From the NCBI GenBank assembly GCA_020853175.1, contig JADYZK010000017.1, positions 1-6,027 of the forward strand: a DNA stretch of 6,027 nucleotides. Direction: 5' to 3'. The notes beneath the pieces were generated by a model, which was not told where the DNA came from, did not search any database, and saw only the letters and a list, made by a program, of their open reading frames with translations. Source of the stretch: Bacteroidales bacterium. GTDB taxonomy: Bacteria; Bacteroidota; Bacteroidia; Bacteroidales; F082. The translations under genes and the position numbers were made by a program. Positions 1 to 6,027 of this stretch are shown here, in pieces (position 1 is the stretch's first letter; the number at the start of each line of letters is the position of its first letter).

Positions 1-695
1 ATGGTTTGGTTGGTGCTGAGTTGTGTGATGATCAAAGCGGTGGTGGAAAACTTTTCGAGCCGGTCGACGGAAGTTTTAAGCATATCTACAAACTCGGCCA
101 AATCATTGTCTTCGGCCAGTGAGTCGTTGAGAAAATATGTAGCTCCAACAATGCCATTCAGAGGTGTACGTATTTCATGACTGATCATCATCAGGAAGCT
201 GTTCTTTGCTTCATCGAGCACCATCAGTTCCTTGTTGGCTTTATCGAGCTGTTCGGTCCTTTCGCGCACCTTTTCTTCAAGCAGGAGGTTCATATCTTTC
301 AGCACCTCGCGCTGGGTCTTAAGTTCCAGCTGTGTTTTCACACGCTCCATGAGTTCACGGGCATCGAAAGGCTTGGTAACGTAATCCTGACCGCCGGCTT
401 CAAAGGCTTTGTAGATATCCTCTTTTTGTGTTTTGGCAGTGAGGAAGATCACCGGCACTTCCCTTGTTCGCTCATCGGCTCTAAGTTGCCGGCAGGCCTC
501 GTAGCCATCCATTTCGGGCATCATGATGTCGAGCAGGATAAGGTCGGGAGCCTGACCTTCCCAGGCTGTTTCGAGTGCTTCTTGTCCGTTGATAGCAACC
601 TTCAGGTCGAAGCCATCGAGAAGTTCTACCAATATTTCGATATTTTCAGGGGTGTCGTCAACGACAAGAATGGTGTTTTCGTAAAGGGTTTTCAT
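1..695 (-). CDS. Response regulator-histidine kinase (REC-coiled coil-HisKA), 3' end cut by window edge
   Basis: This is a cytoplasmic two-component protein of which the first 231 residues are visible; it runs open off the left edge. Residues 1-122 form a complete receiver domain: acidic pair Asp13/Asp14, phospho-acceptor Asp56 in LLDIMMP, Thr86 in FLTA, and Lys108 in TKPF. Residues about 123-165 are charged and heptad-like (EEKVRERTEQLDKANKEL), a likely coiled-coil linker. The HisKA H-box SHEIRTP follows, with His173 as the predicted autophosphorylation site; the ATPase domain would lie outside the window. No signal peptide, membrane helix or PAS domain is seen before the kinase, so its input is probably phosphorylation of Asp56. 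The ATG start is chosen because it overlaps the TGA stop of the upstream hybrid kinase as ATGA and begins directly at the receiver fold. This implies one operon and translational coupling. Family assignment is firm; the signal and output are unknown, and a C-terminal output domain could exist beyond the edge. Confidence 0.93.
   Translation of the reverse strand, partial: MKTLYENTILVVDDTPENIEILVELLDGFDLKVAINGQEALETAWEGQAPDLILLDIMMPEMDGYEACRQLRADERTREVPVIFLTAKTQKEDIYKAFEAGGQDYVTKPFDARELMERVKTQLELKTQREVLKDMNLLLEEKVRERTEQLDKANKELMVLDEAKNSFLMMISHEIRTPLNGIVGATYFLNDSLAEDNDLAEFVDMLKTSVDRLEKFSTTALIITQLSTNQT
692..695 (-). promoter_or_regulatory. ATGA stop/start overlap coupling the two kinase genes
   Basis: The minus strand reads ATGA here: ATG (695-693) starts the REC-kinase and TGA (694-692) ends the hybrid kinase. 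The upstream bases are A-rich (AAAAAAGAATAACATAGTACC) with no strong Shine-Dalgarno, so translation of the second gene probably depends on ribosomes terminating at the first. Confidence 0.85.
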
Positions 696-3600
696 GGTAC
701 TATGTTATTCTTTTTTATTTCAACTAATTGGATTCCGGCTTCTTTAAAATTAAAGGTTGCTAAAGCGCGTTTCAGTTTCTGGAATGCAGGATTGTTCAAT
801 CCGGCTTGCTCCAGCTCGGGTAATAGTTTTTTGGCTTGAGGACTTTTCTTTTTTATCAGTTCCTCCAGTTCATTGATGAGTGGTTCGAGCGGTGCTGATT
901 CCACTTTGTTAATCGATTGTTTTCGGACAATTAATTTTGAGTGGATTTCTTCGAACAAAACCTTCATTTTTTCATCAAGTGACGGCAACAAGGATTGGAG
1001 TTTATCCAGCTGAGCACTTTCCACCAGCTGTTCCAGTTCCTGCGCAAGTTGTTGAATTTCTGTAGCTCCAACACTTCCACTCAATCCTTTGAGGGTATGA
1101 AATTGTCTCTTTAGTGATTCTGAATCGCTGGCCGTAATCAAAACGCTGATATCCTGAATGAAGTTGAGGTTGTTTTGATAGTATTTCTCCAGAATACTCA
1201 GATACAGCTTTTTGTTTCCATTCAGTCGTTGAAGGGCGACTTCTGTCTCCAGACCCGGGATTTCAGGTATAACCAGGTCATTTTGTTCAACGTCCTGCTT
1301 CATGGCAACACTGTTTTGAAGCTTGATTCCCCCCGCTCTTACCATCCATTTAAGGATCTTTTTATAAACAACGTTGGGATCGATAGGCTTGGTGAGCATA
1401 TCCATCATACCAGCTTCGAGTACCTTTTCTTTCACTCCGGCCATGGCATCTGCTGTCATTGCCAGGATAGGAAGGGTGATATAATCATGCATTTTTCGAA
1501 TTTCCTGCGTTGCAGTGATGCCATCCATTACAGGCATTTGAAGATCCATAAGAACGAGCTTATACTTTGAAGGAATACCTGACTGACGTACCATTTCTAC
1601 AGCAATTTCACCGTTACCGGCTATTTCAACTATGAGACCAGTTTCCTCAATGATTTCTTTGGCCACCTGTTGGTTGATCTCGTTGTCCTCAACGAGTAAA
1701 ATGATGTTGCCGCTCCGTTCCTTCAATTTCTGTATGAGCTCATCATTGGATTCTTCGAGTTTGGAAACGCGTTGTGATTGCTGTCCGAAAACATTCATGA
1801 TGCTATTGAAAAGCGTAGAATAATTGAGTGGTTTATCAATAAATCCCTCAATCAGCGGATAGTCATTTTTGCCCTCCAGCACCTCTTTTCCATATGCTGA
1901 AACCATAATGACCTTAGGTTTATGAGCAATAAGGGGATCATTGCTGATCAACGAAAGTGCTTCCAAACCATTGATTTCCGGCATTTTATAATCAAGTAGC
2001 AGAAGCTCGAAGGCTTTGTCAGATGGCTGTTGCAGCAGTGTAATGGCTTCCCTTGCACTGGATGTAAGGGTAACCTCAAATGTAAAGATACGAAGTGCTT
2101 CAGCAAGAATCTCCCGTGCAGTTTCATTGTCGTCGCAAACCATCACTTTCATGCCTCTTACGTTGAGGGGAGCTTTAAATGTGTTGCGGTTTTCCTTTAT
2201 GGAGATCCCGCATGTAACTCTAAAATAAAAGTTGCTTCCCTTTCCCTGCTCACTTTCAACACCAATCGTTCCACTCATCAATTTGACAAGGTTTTGCGAA
2301 ATGGTAAGCCCAAGACCTGTTCCGCCGTATTTTCGGGTTGTCGAAGTATCTGCCTGTGAGAATGCCTGAAACAGTTTTTGCTGCTGCTCGATAGTGAGGC
2401 CGATGCCGCTGTCTTTGACTTCTACTTTGAGGTTGATGGTTTTGTCTGTTTTGTTATCTACCGACACATCCACAACAATTTCGCCTTCCTCGGTAAACTT
2501 CACGGCATTGGAGCACAAGTTGGTAATCACCTGACCGAGGCGCAATGGATCACCAACAAGGAAAGAAGGCACGGCAGGATCGATCCTGATAAGAAATTCG
2601 AGGTTTTTCTGGCGTGCCTTTTGCAGCACCAGATCAGTCACGCCATCAAGCACTTCCTGCAATTCGAAATCAATGTTTTCGATGTTCAGCTTGCCGGCTT
2701 CAATTTTAGAGAAATCAAGAATATCGTTGATGATTCCAAGCAAAGCATTGGCTGATCGGCTGATTTTGCTCACATAATCCAGCTGTTTTTCGTCGAGTTT
2801 TGTTTTTTGCACTAAGTGTGTCATGCCGATGATGGCATTCATAGGCGTGCGAATTTCGTGGCTCATATTGGCAAGGAAATCGCTTTTGGCTTTGGTAGCA
2901 GCTTCGGCAGCTTCGCGGGCGGTTTCGAGGTCTTTTTGAAGCCTTTTGGTAATGGTAATATCTTGTGATACACCATACAAACTCACGGGATTTCCATTTT
3001 CATCCTTATCGACATAAGCCTTTGATTTGATCCACAAGGCCTCCCCCGATTGCGGATGCAGGTATTCATGCTCGGTCTCAAAGTGATCTTCTTCTCCCGT
3101 GAAAAGTTTTTTAAGCCTCTCGACAATAAACAGTGCCGAATCGGGATTTAATGCTGCAATACGCTGTATGATGGTTTTCAACTCCGGCAATACATCCGAT
3201 TCCACAAATCCAAAGATGCCTCTGGCCCTGTCTGAGGCAATATAATGTTGATTATCATTCAGTTTGATTTGCCAAAAGCCTGATTTCGTCAGGTCGAGGG
3301 CACGGTCGGAAAGCTTATAGATGTACTTTAATTCATTCTCGGCTTCAATTTTATCCGAAATGTCGAGAATCGTGCCATCCAACATATTTGGTTCACCATC
3401 ATTGTCGAATTCTGCCATACCTCTTTCAAACACATGCACAATCTTAATATCTTTATGAATGATGCGGTATTCCAACACATAAGGCTGCTTGAGCCGGATC
3501 GCATCTTGTATTTTTTCAGCGACCATTCTACGATCATCCGGATGAATCAGGTTGTTAAATGCGATTTCTTTTGAAAGAAAAGCCTCTTTGGAGTATCCGG

Positions 3601-5023
3601 TTAGTTTTAGCACCTCATCACCCAAATAAATCATGGTAAAGTTTACATCTGTCAAACAGCGGTAAAAAGTCCCGGGAATCGACTGCACCAATGCTTTGAG
3701 GTGTTTTTCGTTTTCGCTGATTTGAAGTAACAGTTTTCTTTGCTTTTTGCGATTGTTATTGATAAGAAACAAAGCGAAAATTACAAAAAGAAACATTAAA
3801 ACCATGATCGCCATAAAAAGGCGCTCGTTGTTAAGCTTTTTTCTCAAAAGATCTTTTTGAAGCAATAACTGTGCTGTTCTTTGTTCCTCATTCGCTAATA
3901 AATATTCCTGTTCAAGGGCCGAAAGCGTACCAGCTTTTAACAAGCTAACAATGGAATCCCTGTTTGTGATATATTTTTCTGCATACAAGCGGTACTTTTC
4001 CATATTACCCAGTTCCGCCCATGAATTACGTAAAATTCCGTTTATTTTCTTTTCAATCATTATCGCCCCAATGGGTTGAATATGTTCCAAACTTTTACCA
4101 GCATAACTGATACTCAAAAGCAAGTATTTTTGTTTGCTTTTATTATCGTCAAAGGAGGCAGCAAGATATGTCTCCGCTATCATACTATAGGTCAATGCTT
4201 TCCAATAGTTTTCATCTTGATTCGAGAGCAATTTTTCAGCCTTTGAAAACATCTGCAATGAAGATTTGAAATTCTTGTTTAACATTGCTCTGTGTGCTTT
4301 TATCAATAAAAACCTGAGCTGTACCAATACGTGAGCAGAGTCATACTGCACTTTTTCAGCCAGAGAAATCATGCTATCGGCTTTAGCCATCAAGGTATCT
4401 TGTTGCGAAAGACTGGTCATAATTGCGGTTCTGTTTAAATAGAATCCTGCAATTTCCAAATAAGAAAGCGTGAGGATGTTGGGGTCGCTCACCGATTTTA
4501 CATATTTTAAGGATAGAAGGATCTTTTCTTCACTTACTTTGTAACTTTCGAGTATTTCGAAAACTAATGCCAGGTTTAAATAACAGTTGGATAGCTCAGC
4601 AAGTCCCATTTGTGTTAAAGGATTGCTTTCCAGAATCCTGAAATCATCAAGAAGCTGCTGACTTTCGAGCATCCATTTTATCGCTTTGCTAAAATCTCCT
4701 GCCGATTTGTATGCAACACCTTTCTTAAGTAATGATTTACCAAAAAGATATTTCATTTGTATCCCTAATTCCGACTGCGCCTCGGCAGAATCACTGAACT
4801 GATCAAACAATTTTTCGGCAAGGATATAAGCCATTTCGTAATGCCTGATAGATGAATCCTTGTTTATTGTAAGATAATGATCACCTTTCCTCAACTGATT
4901 CTGTATCTCGGTAGTGTCGCTCAAATCAAAGAAACCAGTACCTTTTTCGTTAACAGCACTAACAGGCAAGGAATCCGCAAACAATAAAATAAAGAAGCAA
5001 ATTCCAAAAAATGATTTTTTCAT
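692..5023 (-). CDS. TPR-sensor hybrid histidine kinase with two PAS, two REC and one HPt domain
   Basis: This is a complete 1443-residue inner-membrane phosphorelay kinase. Residues 1-23 look like a signal peptide ending in VSA. Residues about 35-395 are helical and predicted periplasmic; the clearest TPR-like unit is near 99-125 ([14 protein letters not shown]), and a coiled coil near 365-400 leads to one membrane helix at 402-421. Two PAS domains (PAS_3-like) follow at about 440-557 and 571-693. HisKA carries His722 in SHEIRTP. The HATPase has Asn835/Asn839 in the N box, DSGIG at 871-875 and GGTGLGL at 900-906. REC1 (957-1080) has Asp964/965, Asp1011, Ser1042 and Lys1064. REC2 (1106-1225) has Glu1112/Asp1113, Asp1160, Thr1190 and Lys1212. 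HPt (about 1250-1365) has His1309 in FHTLKG. A helical tail fills 1375-1443. All catalytic residues are present, so it should be active. The layout is BarA/ArcB-like downstream of the membrane, but the TPR-like sensor is typical of Bacteroidota kinases. The ATG start is supported by the signal peptide directly after it. The ligand is unknown. Confidence 0.96.
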   Translation of the reverse strand: MKKSFFGICFFILLFADSLPVSAVNEKGTGFFDLSDTTEIQNQLRKGDHYLTINKDSSIRHYEMAYILAEKLFDQFSDSAEAQSELGIQMKYLFGKSLLKKGVAYKSAGDFSKAIKWMLESQQLLDDFRILESNPLTQMGLAELSNCYLNLALVFEILESYKVSEEKILLSLKYVKSVSDPNILTLSYLEIAGFYLNRTAIMTSLSQQDTLMAKADSMISLAEKVQYDSAHVLVQLRFLLIKAHRAMLNKNFKSSLQMFSKAEKLLSNQDENYWKALTYSMIAETYLAASFDDNKSKQKYLLLSISYAGKSLEHIQPIGAIMIEKKINGILRNSWAELGNMEKYRLYAEKYITNRDSIVSLLKAGTLSALEQEYLLANEEQRTAQLLLQKDLLRKKLNNERLFMAIMVLMFLFVIFALFLINNNRKKQRKLLLQISENEKHLKALVQSIPGTFYRCLTDVNFTMIYLGDEVLKLTGYSKEAFLSKEIAFNNLIHPDDRRMVAEKIQDAIRLKQPYVLEYRIIHKDIKIVHVFERGMAEFDNDGEPNMLDGTILDISDKIEAENELKYIYKLSDRALDLTKSGFWQIKLNDNQHYIASDRARGIFGFVESDVLPELKTIIQRIAALNPDSALFIVERLKKLFTGEEDHFETEHEYLHPQSGEALWIKSKAYVDKDENGNPVSLYGVSQDITITKRLQKDLETAREAAEAATKAKSDFLANMSHEIRTPMNAIIGMTHLVQKTKLDEKQLDYVSKISRSANALLGIINDILDFSKIEAGKLNIENIDFELQEVLDGVTDLVLQKARQKNLEFLIRIDPAVPSFLVGDPLRLGQVITNLCSNAVKFTEEGEIVVDVSVDNKTDKTINLKVEVKDSGIGLTIEQQQKLFQAFSQADTSTTRKYGGTGLGLTISQNLVKLMSGTIGVESEQGKGSNFYFRVTCGISIKENRNTFKAPLNVRGMKVMVCDDNETAREILAEALRIFTFEVTLTSSAREAITLLQQPSDKAFELLLLDYKMPEINGLEALSLISNDPLIAHKPKVIMVSAYGKEVLEGKNDYPLIEGFIDKPLNYSTLFNSIMNVFGQQSQRVSKLEESNDELIQKLKERSGNIILLVEDNEINQQVAKEIIEETGLIVEIAGNGEIAVEMVRQSGIPSKYKLVLMDLQMPVMDGITATQEIRKMHDYITLPILAMTADAMAGVKEKVLEAGMMDMLTKPIDPNVVYKKILKWMVRAGGIKLQNSVAMKQDVEQNDLVIPEIPGLETEVALQRLNGNKKLYLSILEKYYQNNLNFIQDISVLITASDSESLKRQFHTLKGLSGSVGATEIQQLAQELEQLVESAQLDKLQSLLPSLDEKMKVLFEEIHSKLIVRKQSINKVESAPLEPLINELEELIKKKSPQAKKLLPELEQAGLNNPAFQKLKRALATFNFKEAGIQLVEIKKNNIVP

Positions 5024-5039
5024 ATCTCAATCGGTTTTC

Positions 5040-5060
5040 TTCCGGCCACGACACCCGGAA
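5040..5060 (-). promoter_or_regulatory. Small inverted repeat (possible hairpin) in the kinase mRNA leader
   Basis: TTCCGG at 5040-5045 pairs perfectly with CCGGAA at 5055-5060 across a 9-base gap. If transcription starts at the candidate promoter, this 6-bp GC-containing stem lies in the leader, ending 16 bases before the start codon. It could affect translation initiation or mRNA stability. No T run follows on the minus strand, so it does not look like a terminator. Confidence 0.35.
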
Positions 5061-5089
5061 AATGTTAACTTCCTAAACAAAATATAGTT

Positions 5090-5097
5090 CAAATATA
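5090..5097 (-). promoter_or_regulatory. Candidate -7 promoter element of the hybrid kinase operon
   Basis: On the minus strand this reads TATATTTG, a full match to the Bacteroidota -7 consensus TAnnTTTG. It lies 66 bases before the kinase ATG, so transcription would begin near 5083-5086 and give a leader of about 60 bases. No good TTTG -33 element sits at the expected spacing. The call therefore rests on the -7 match and its position, and an AT-rich region can produce such a match by chance. Confidence 0.45.
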
Positions 5098-5200
5098 TTT
5101 CTTTTTTGAGATATCGCACCTGCTGGTCAACAGGCAGCCTGAGTTAAAAATGATTTAAGCTACAAAGTCCGGAATATTGATCTGATTTTTTGTTGAATCC

Positions 5201-5214
5201 GATAGAATTCTATC
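5201..5214. repeat. 14-bp perfect palindrome, possible operator
   Basis: GATAGAATTCTATC is perfectly self-complementary with no spacer, as expected of a binding site for a symmetric dimeric regulator. It lies about 104 bases upstream of the candidate -7 element and 178 bases before the kinase start. No adjacent regulator gene is visible. Chance occurrence in a 310-base AT-rich region is possible but not high. Confidence 0.3.
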
Positions 5215-5333
5215 TGTTTCCTTTCGCTCTGTTATGTGAGTTGTATAGCATTTGATAGTTTTTGAGCGCTGTTGTACTGCCCTTGCTCTATGCTGCTACA
5301 TGGCAGGCATCCATTTCAGCCAATCTACATATT

Positions 5334-6027
5334 TTAGTTTTGTTGGCATAATGCCCTTTTGAGCATGGTGGAAACTTTATTGCGCAACTCATCGCCTCTT
5401 AGGTTTTTAGCTACGATATTTCCATTGGCATCGAGCAAAATACTATGTGGAATAGATTGAACACCATACAATTTTCCGGCTGCATTACCCCATCCTTTAA
5501 GGTCGGAAACGTGTGACCAGGTAAGTTGGTCGTCAGCAATGGCTTGTAACCATTTTTCGCGGTCGGTATCAAACGAAACCCCAAAAATATCAAAGCCTTT
5601 ATCCTTATAATCTTTGTAAATGGCAACAATATTCGGGTTTTCGGCGCGACAGGGTTGACACCACGAGGCCCAAAAATCAACCAATAAAACTTTTGCACCT
5701 ACTTTTTCTGAAAGTTTCAGCAAACTATCATTGGGTGCTGCTTGCTCAAAATCAATAAACGGCATCCCTACGTCAACTTTTTTAAGCACCAACACACGGT
5801 CGTACAACTCGTTGAGGTAGCTCGATTTTAGTGATTCGTCAAAGTTAACAACCATTGATTCTAATTCGTCAAGTTCAAATTGATAACTGTTGCGATACAA
5901 AAGGTAGTGTGCCACAACATCTTTGTTGTTGGTGCGGATATAGTCCACCAAAAATTTATTCTTTTCTTTTTCGGCTTGCTCATACGCTGCTTCGGCACTT
6001 TTTAGTGCAGCTTCATCGCCGGCTTCC
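5334..6027 (-). CDS. TlpA/ResA-like thiol:disulfide oxidoreductase, 5' end cut by window edge
   Basis: The C-terminal 230 residues of a thioredoxin-fold protein are visible, ending in TAA; the frame stays open to the right edge. The first ~85 visible residues are helical and charged (Ala/Glu/Lys-rich, then YLLYRNSYQFELDELE), the kind of linker found between an N-terminal DUF4369 domain and the thioredoxin domain in Bacteroidota proteins. The phrase VGMPFIDFEQ opens the redoxin domain. The active site is FWASWCQPC (Cys codons at 5658-5660 and 5649-5651), and SIPHSILLD supplies the cis-proline loop. By family it should act in the periplasm or lipid-anchored on the envelope, reducing or exchanging disulfides; the export signal would be outside the window. 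A TTG at 5949-5951 could be read as a start, but coding clearly continues upstream. An additional cysteine lies four residues from the C-terminus (ALCQQN). The family call is firm; the physiological substrate cannot be told. Confidence 0.93.
   Translation of the reverse strand, partial: EAGDEAALKSAEAAYEQAEKEKNKFLVDYIRTNNKDVVAHYLLYRNSYQFELDELESMVVNFDESLKSSYLNELYDRVLVLKKVDVGMPFIDFEQAAPNDSLLKLSEKVGAKVLLVDFWASWCQPCRAENPNIVAIYKDYKDKGFDIFGVSFDTDREKWLQAIADDQLTWSHVSDLKGWGNAAGKLYGVQSIPHSILLDANGNIVAKNLRGDELRNKVSTMLKRALCQQN

Larger units (their letters stand above)
5022..5114. repeat. 9-bp inverted-repeat pair flanking the candidate promoter
   Basis: ATATCTCAA at 5022-5030 and its exact reverse complement TTGAGATAT at 5106-5114 are separated by 75 bases. 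One copy overlaps the kinase start codon and the other lies just upstream of the candidate -7 element. The upstream copy would be outside the transcript, so the pair cannot be an mRNA stem from that promoter. It would have to act at the DNA level, if at all. Confidence 0.25.
5024..5333. other. Intergenic region between the thioredoxin and hybrid kinase genes
   Basis: This 310-base AT-rich stretch holds no convincing gene or RNA gene on either strand. It carries the presumed control region of the kinase operon: a -7-like element, a leader hairpin, a 14-bp palindrome and a 9-bp inverted-repeat pair, listed separately. An 11-base symmetric sequence, CAGGCAGCCTG (5131-5141), lies about 35 bases upstream of the -7 element. 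I found no GC-rich stem followed by a T run that would terminate the thioredoxin transcript, so read-through into the kinase cannot be excluded. Confidence 0.7.

Noticed and set aside
177..839. 220-residue open frame on the + strand
   Set aside because: It lies opposite both kinase genes, spans their junction, and its translation shows no recognisable fold; the opposite strand encodes unmistakable REC, H-box and HPt-tail motifs. The other + strand frames at 1175-1570, 1632-1823, 2016-2228, 2030-2359 and 2378-2755 are antisense shadows for the same reason.
3328..3537. 69-residue minus-strand open frame inside the hybrid kinase
   Set aside because: It is out of frame within PAS1, whose in-frame translation is clearly domain-like; no separate start signal is seen.
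5131..5141. CAGGCAGCCTG symmetric sequence
   Set aside because: The arms are separated by one base so it cannot form a hairpin, there is no T run for a terminator, and an 11-base symmetric match alone is too weak to call an operator.
5144..5158. TTAAA...TTTAA inverted repeat as a terminator
   Set aside because: The stem is five A-T pairs only and is not followed by a T run on the minus strand.
5335..5342. TAGTTTTG on the + strand, matching the -7 consensus
   Set aside because: It overlaps the stop codon region of the minus-strand thioredoxin gene and would drive transcription antisense into it, with no + strand gene downstream.
5411..5698. 95-residue minus-strand open frame inside the thioredoxin gene
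   Set aside because: It is a shifted-frame shadow of the thioredoxin domain, which is intact in its own frame through WCQPC and the cis-proline loop.
5949..5951. TTG as the start of the thioredoxin protein
   Set aside because: The same frame continues without a stop to the window edge with coding-like composition (EQAEKEKNKF just before it), and the family has a further N-terminal region and export signal.

Overview
The window looks like chromosomal DNA of a Bacteroidota bacterium, plausibly near Bacteroidales, though I cannot fix a genus. Three things point there: a TlpA/ResA-like thioredoxin of the type found next to DUF4369 domains, a histidine kinase with a periplasmic TPR-like sensor, and a TAnnTTTG-type -7 promoter element with no strong Shine-Dalgarno. 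All real genes are on the minus strand, so the biological order is from high to low coordinates.

Layout in transcription order: (1) 6027-5334, the C-terminal 230 residues of a thioredoxin-fold thiol:disulfide oxidoreductase with a WCQPC active site; its start lies beyond the right edge. (2) 5333-5024, a 310-base intergenic stretch with no gene. It holds a candidate promoter, a small 5'-leader hairpin, a 14-bp perfect palindrome and a 9-bp inverted-repeat pair. (3) 5023-692, a complete 1443-residue hybrid histidine kinase: signal peptide, periplasmic TPR-like helical sensor, one membrane helix, two PAS domains, HisKA, HATPase, two receiver domains, HPt, and a short helical tail. (4) 695 to the left edge, the first 231 residues of a second kinase with an N-terminal receiver domain, a coiled coil and the HisKA H-box; it is cut by the window edge. 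Genes 3 and 4 share an ATGA stop/start overlap.

Inferred working: the large kinase senses an envelope signal, autophosphorylates at His722 and passes phosphate through its receiver domains (Asp1011, Asp1160) to the HPt (His1309). Its translationally coupled neighbour begins with a receiver domain (Asp56), so it is the obvious next acceptor. No DNA-binding output domain is visible, so the final output is unknown. The thioredoxin gene is probably a separate transcription unit. The parts are known families. What deserves attention is the kinase-to-kinase phosphorelay arrangement and the intergenic symmetry elements, not a wholly new system.
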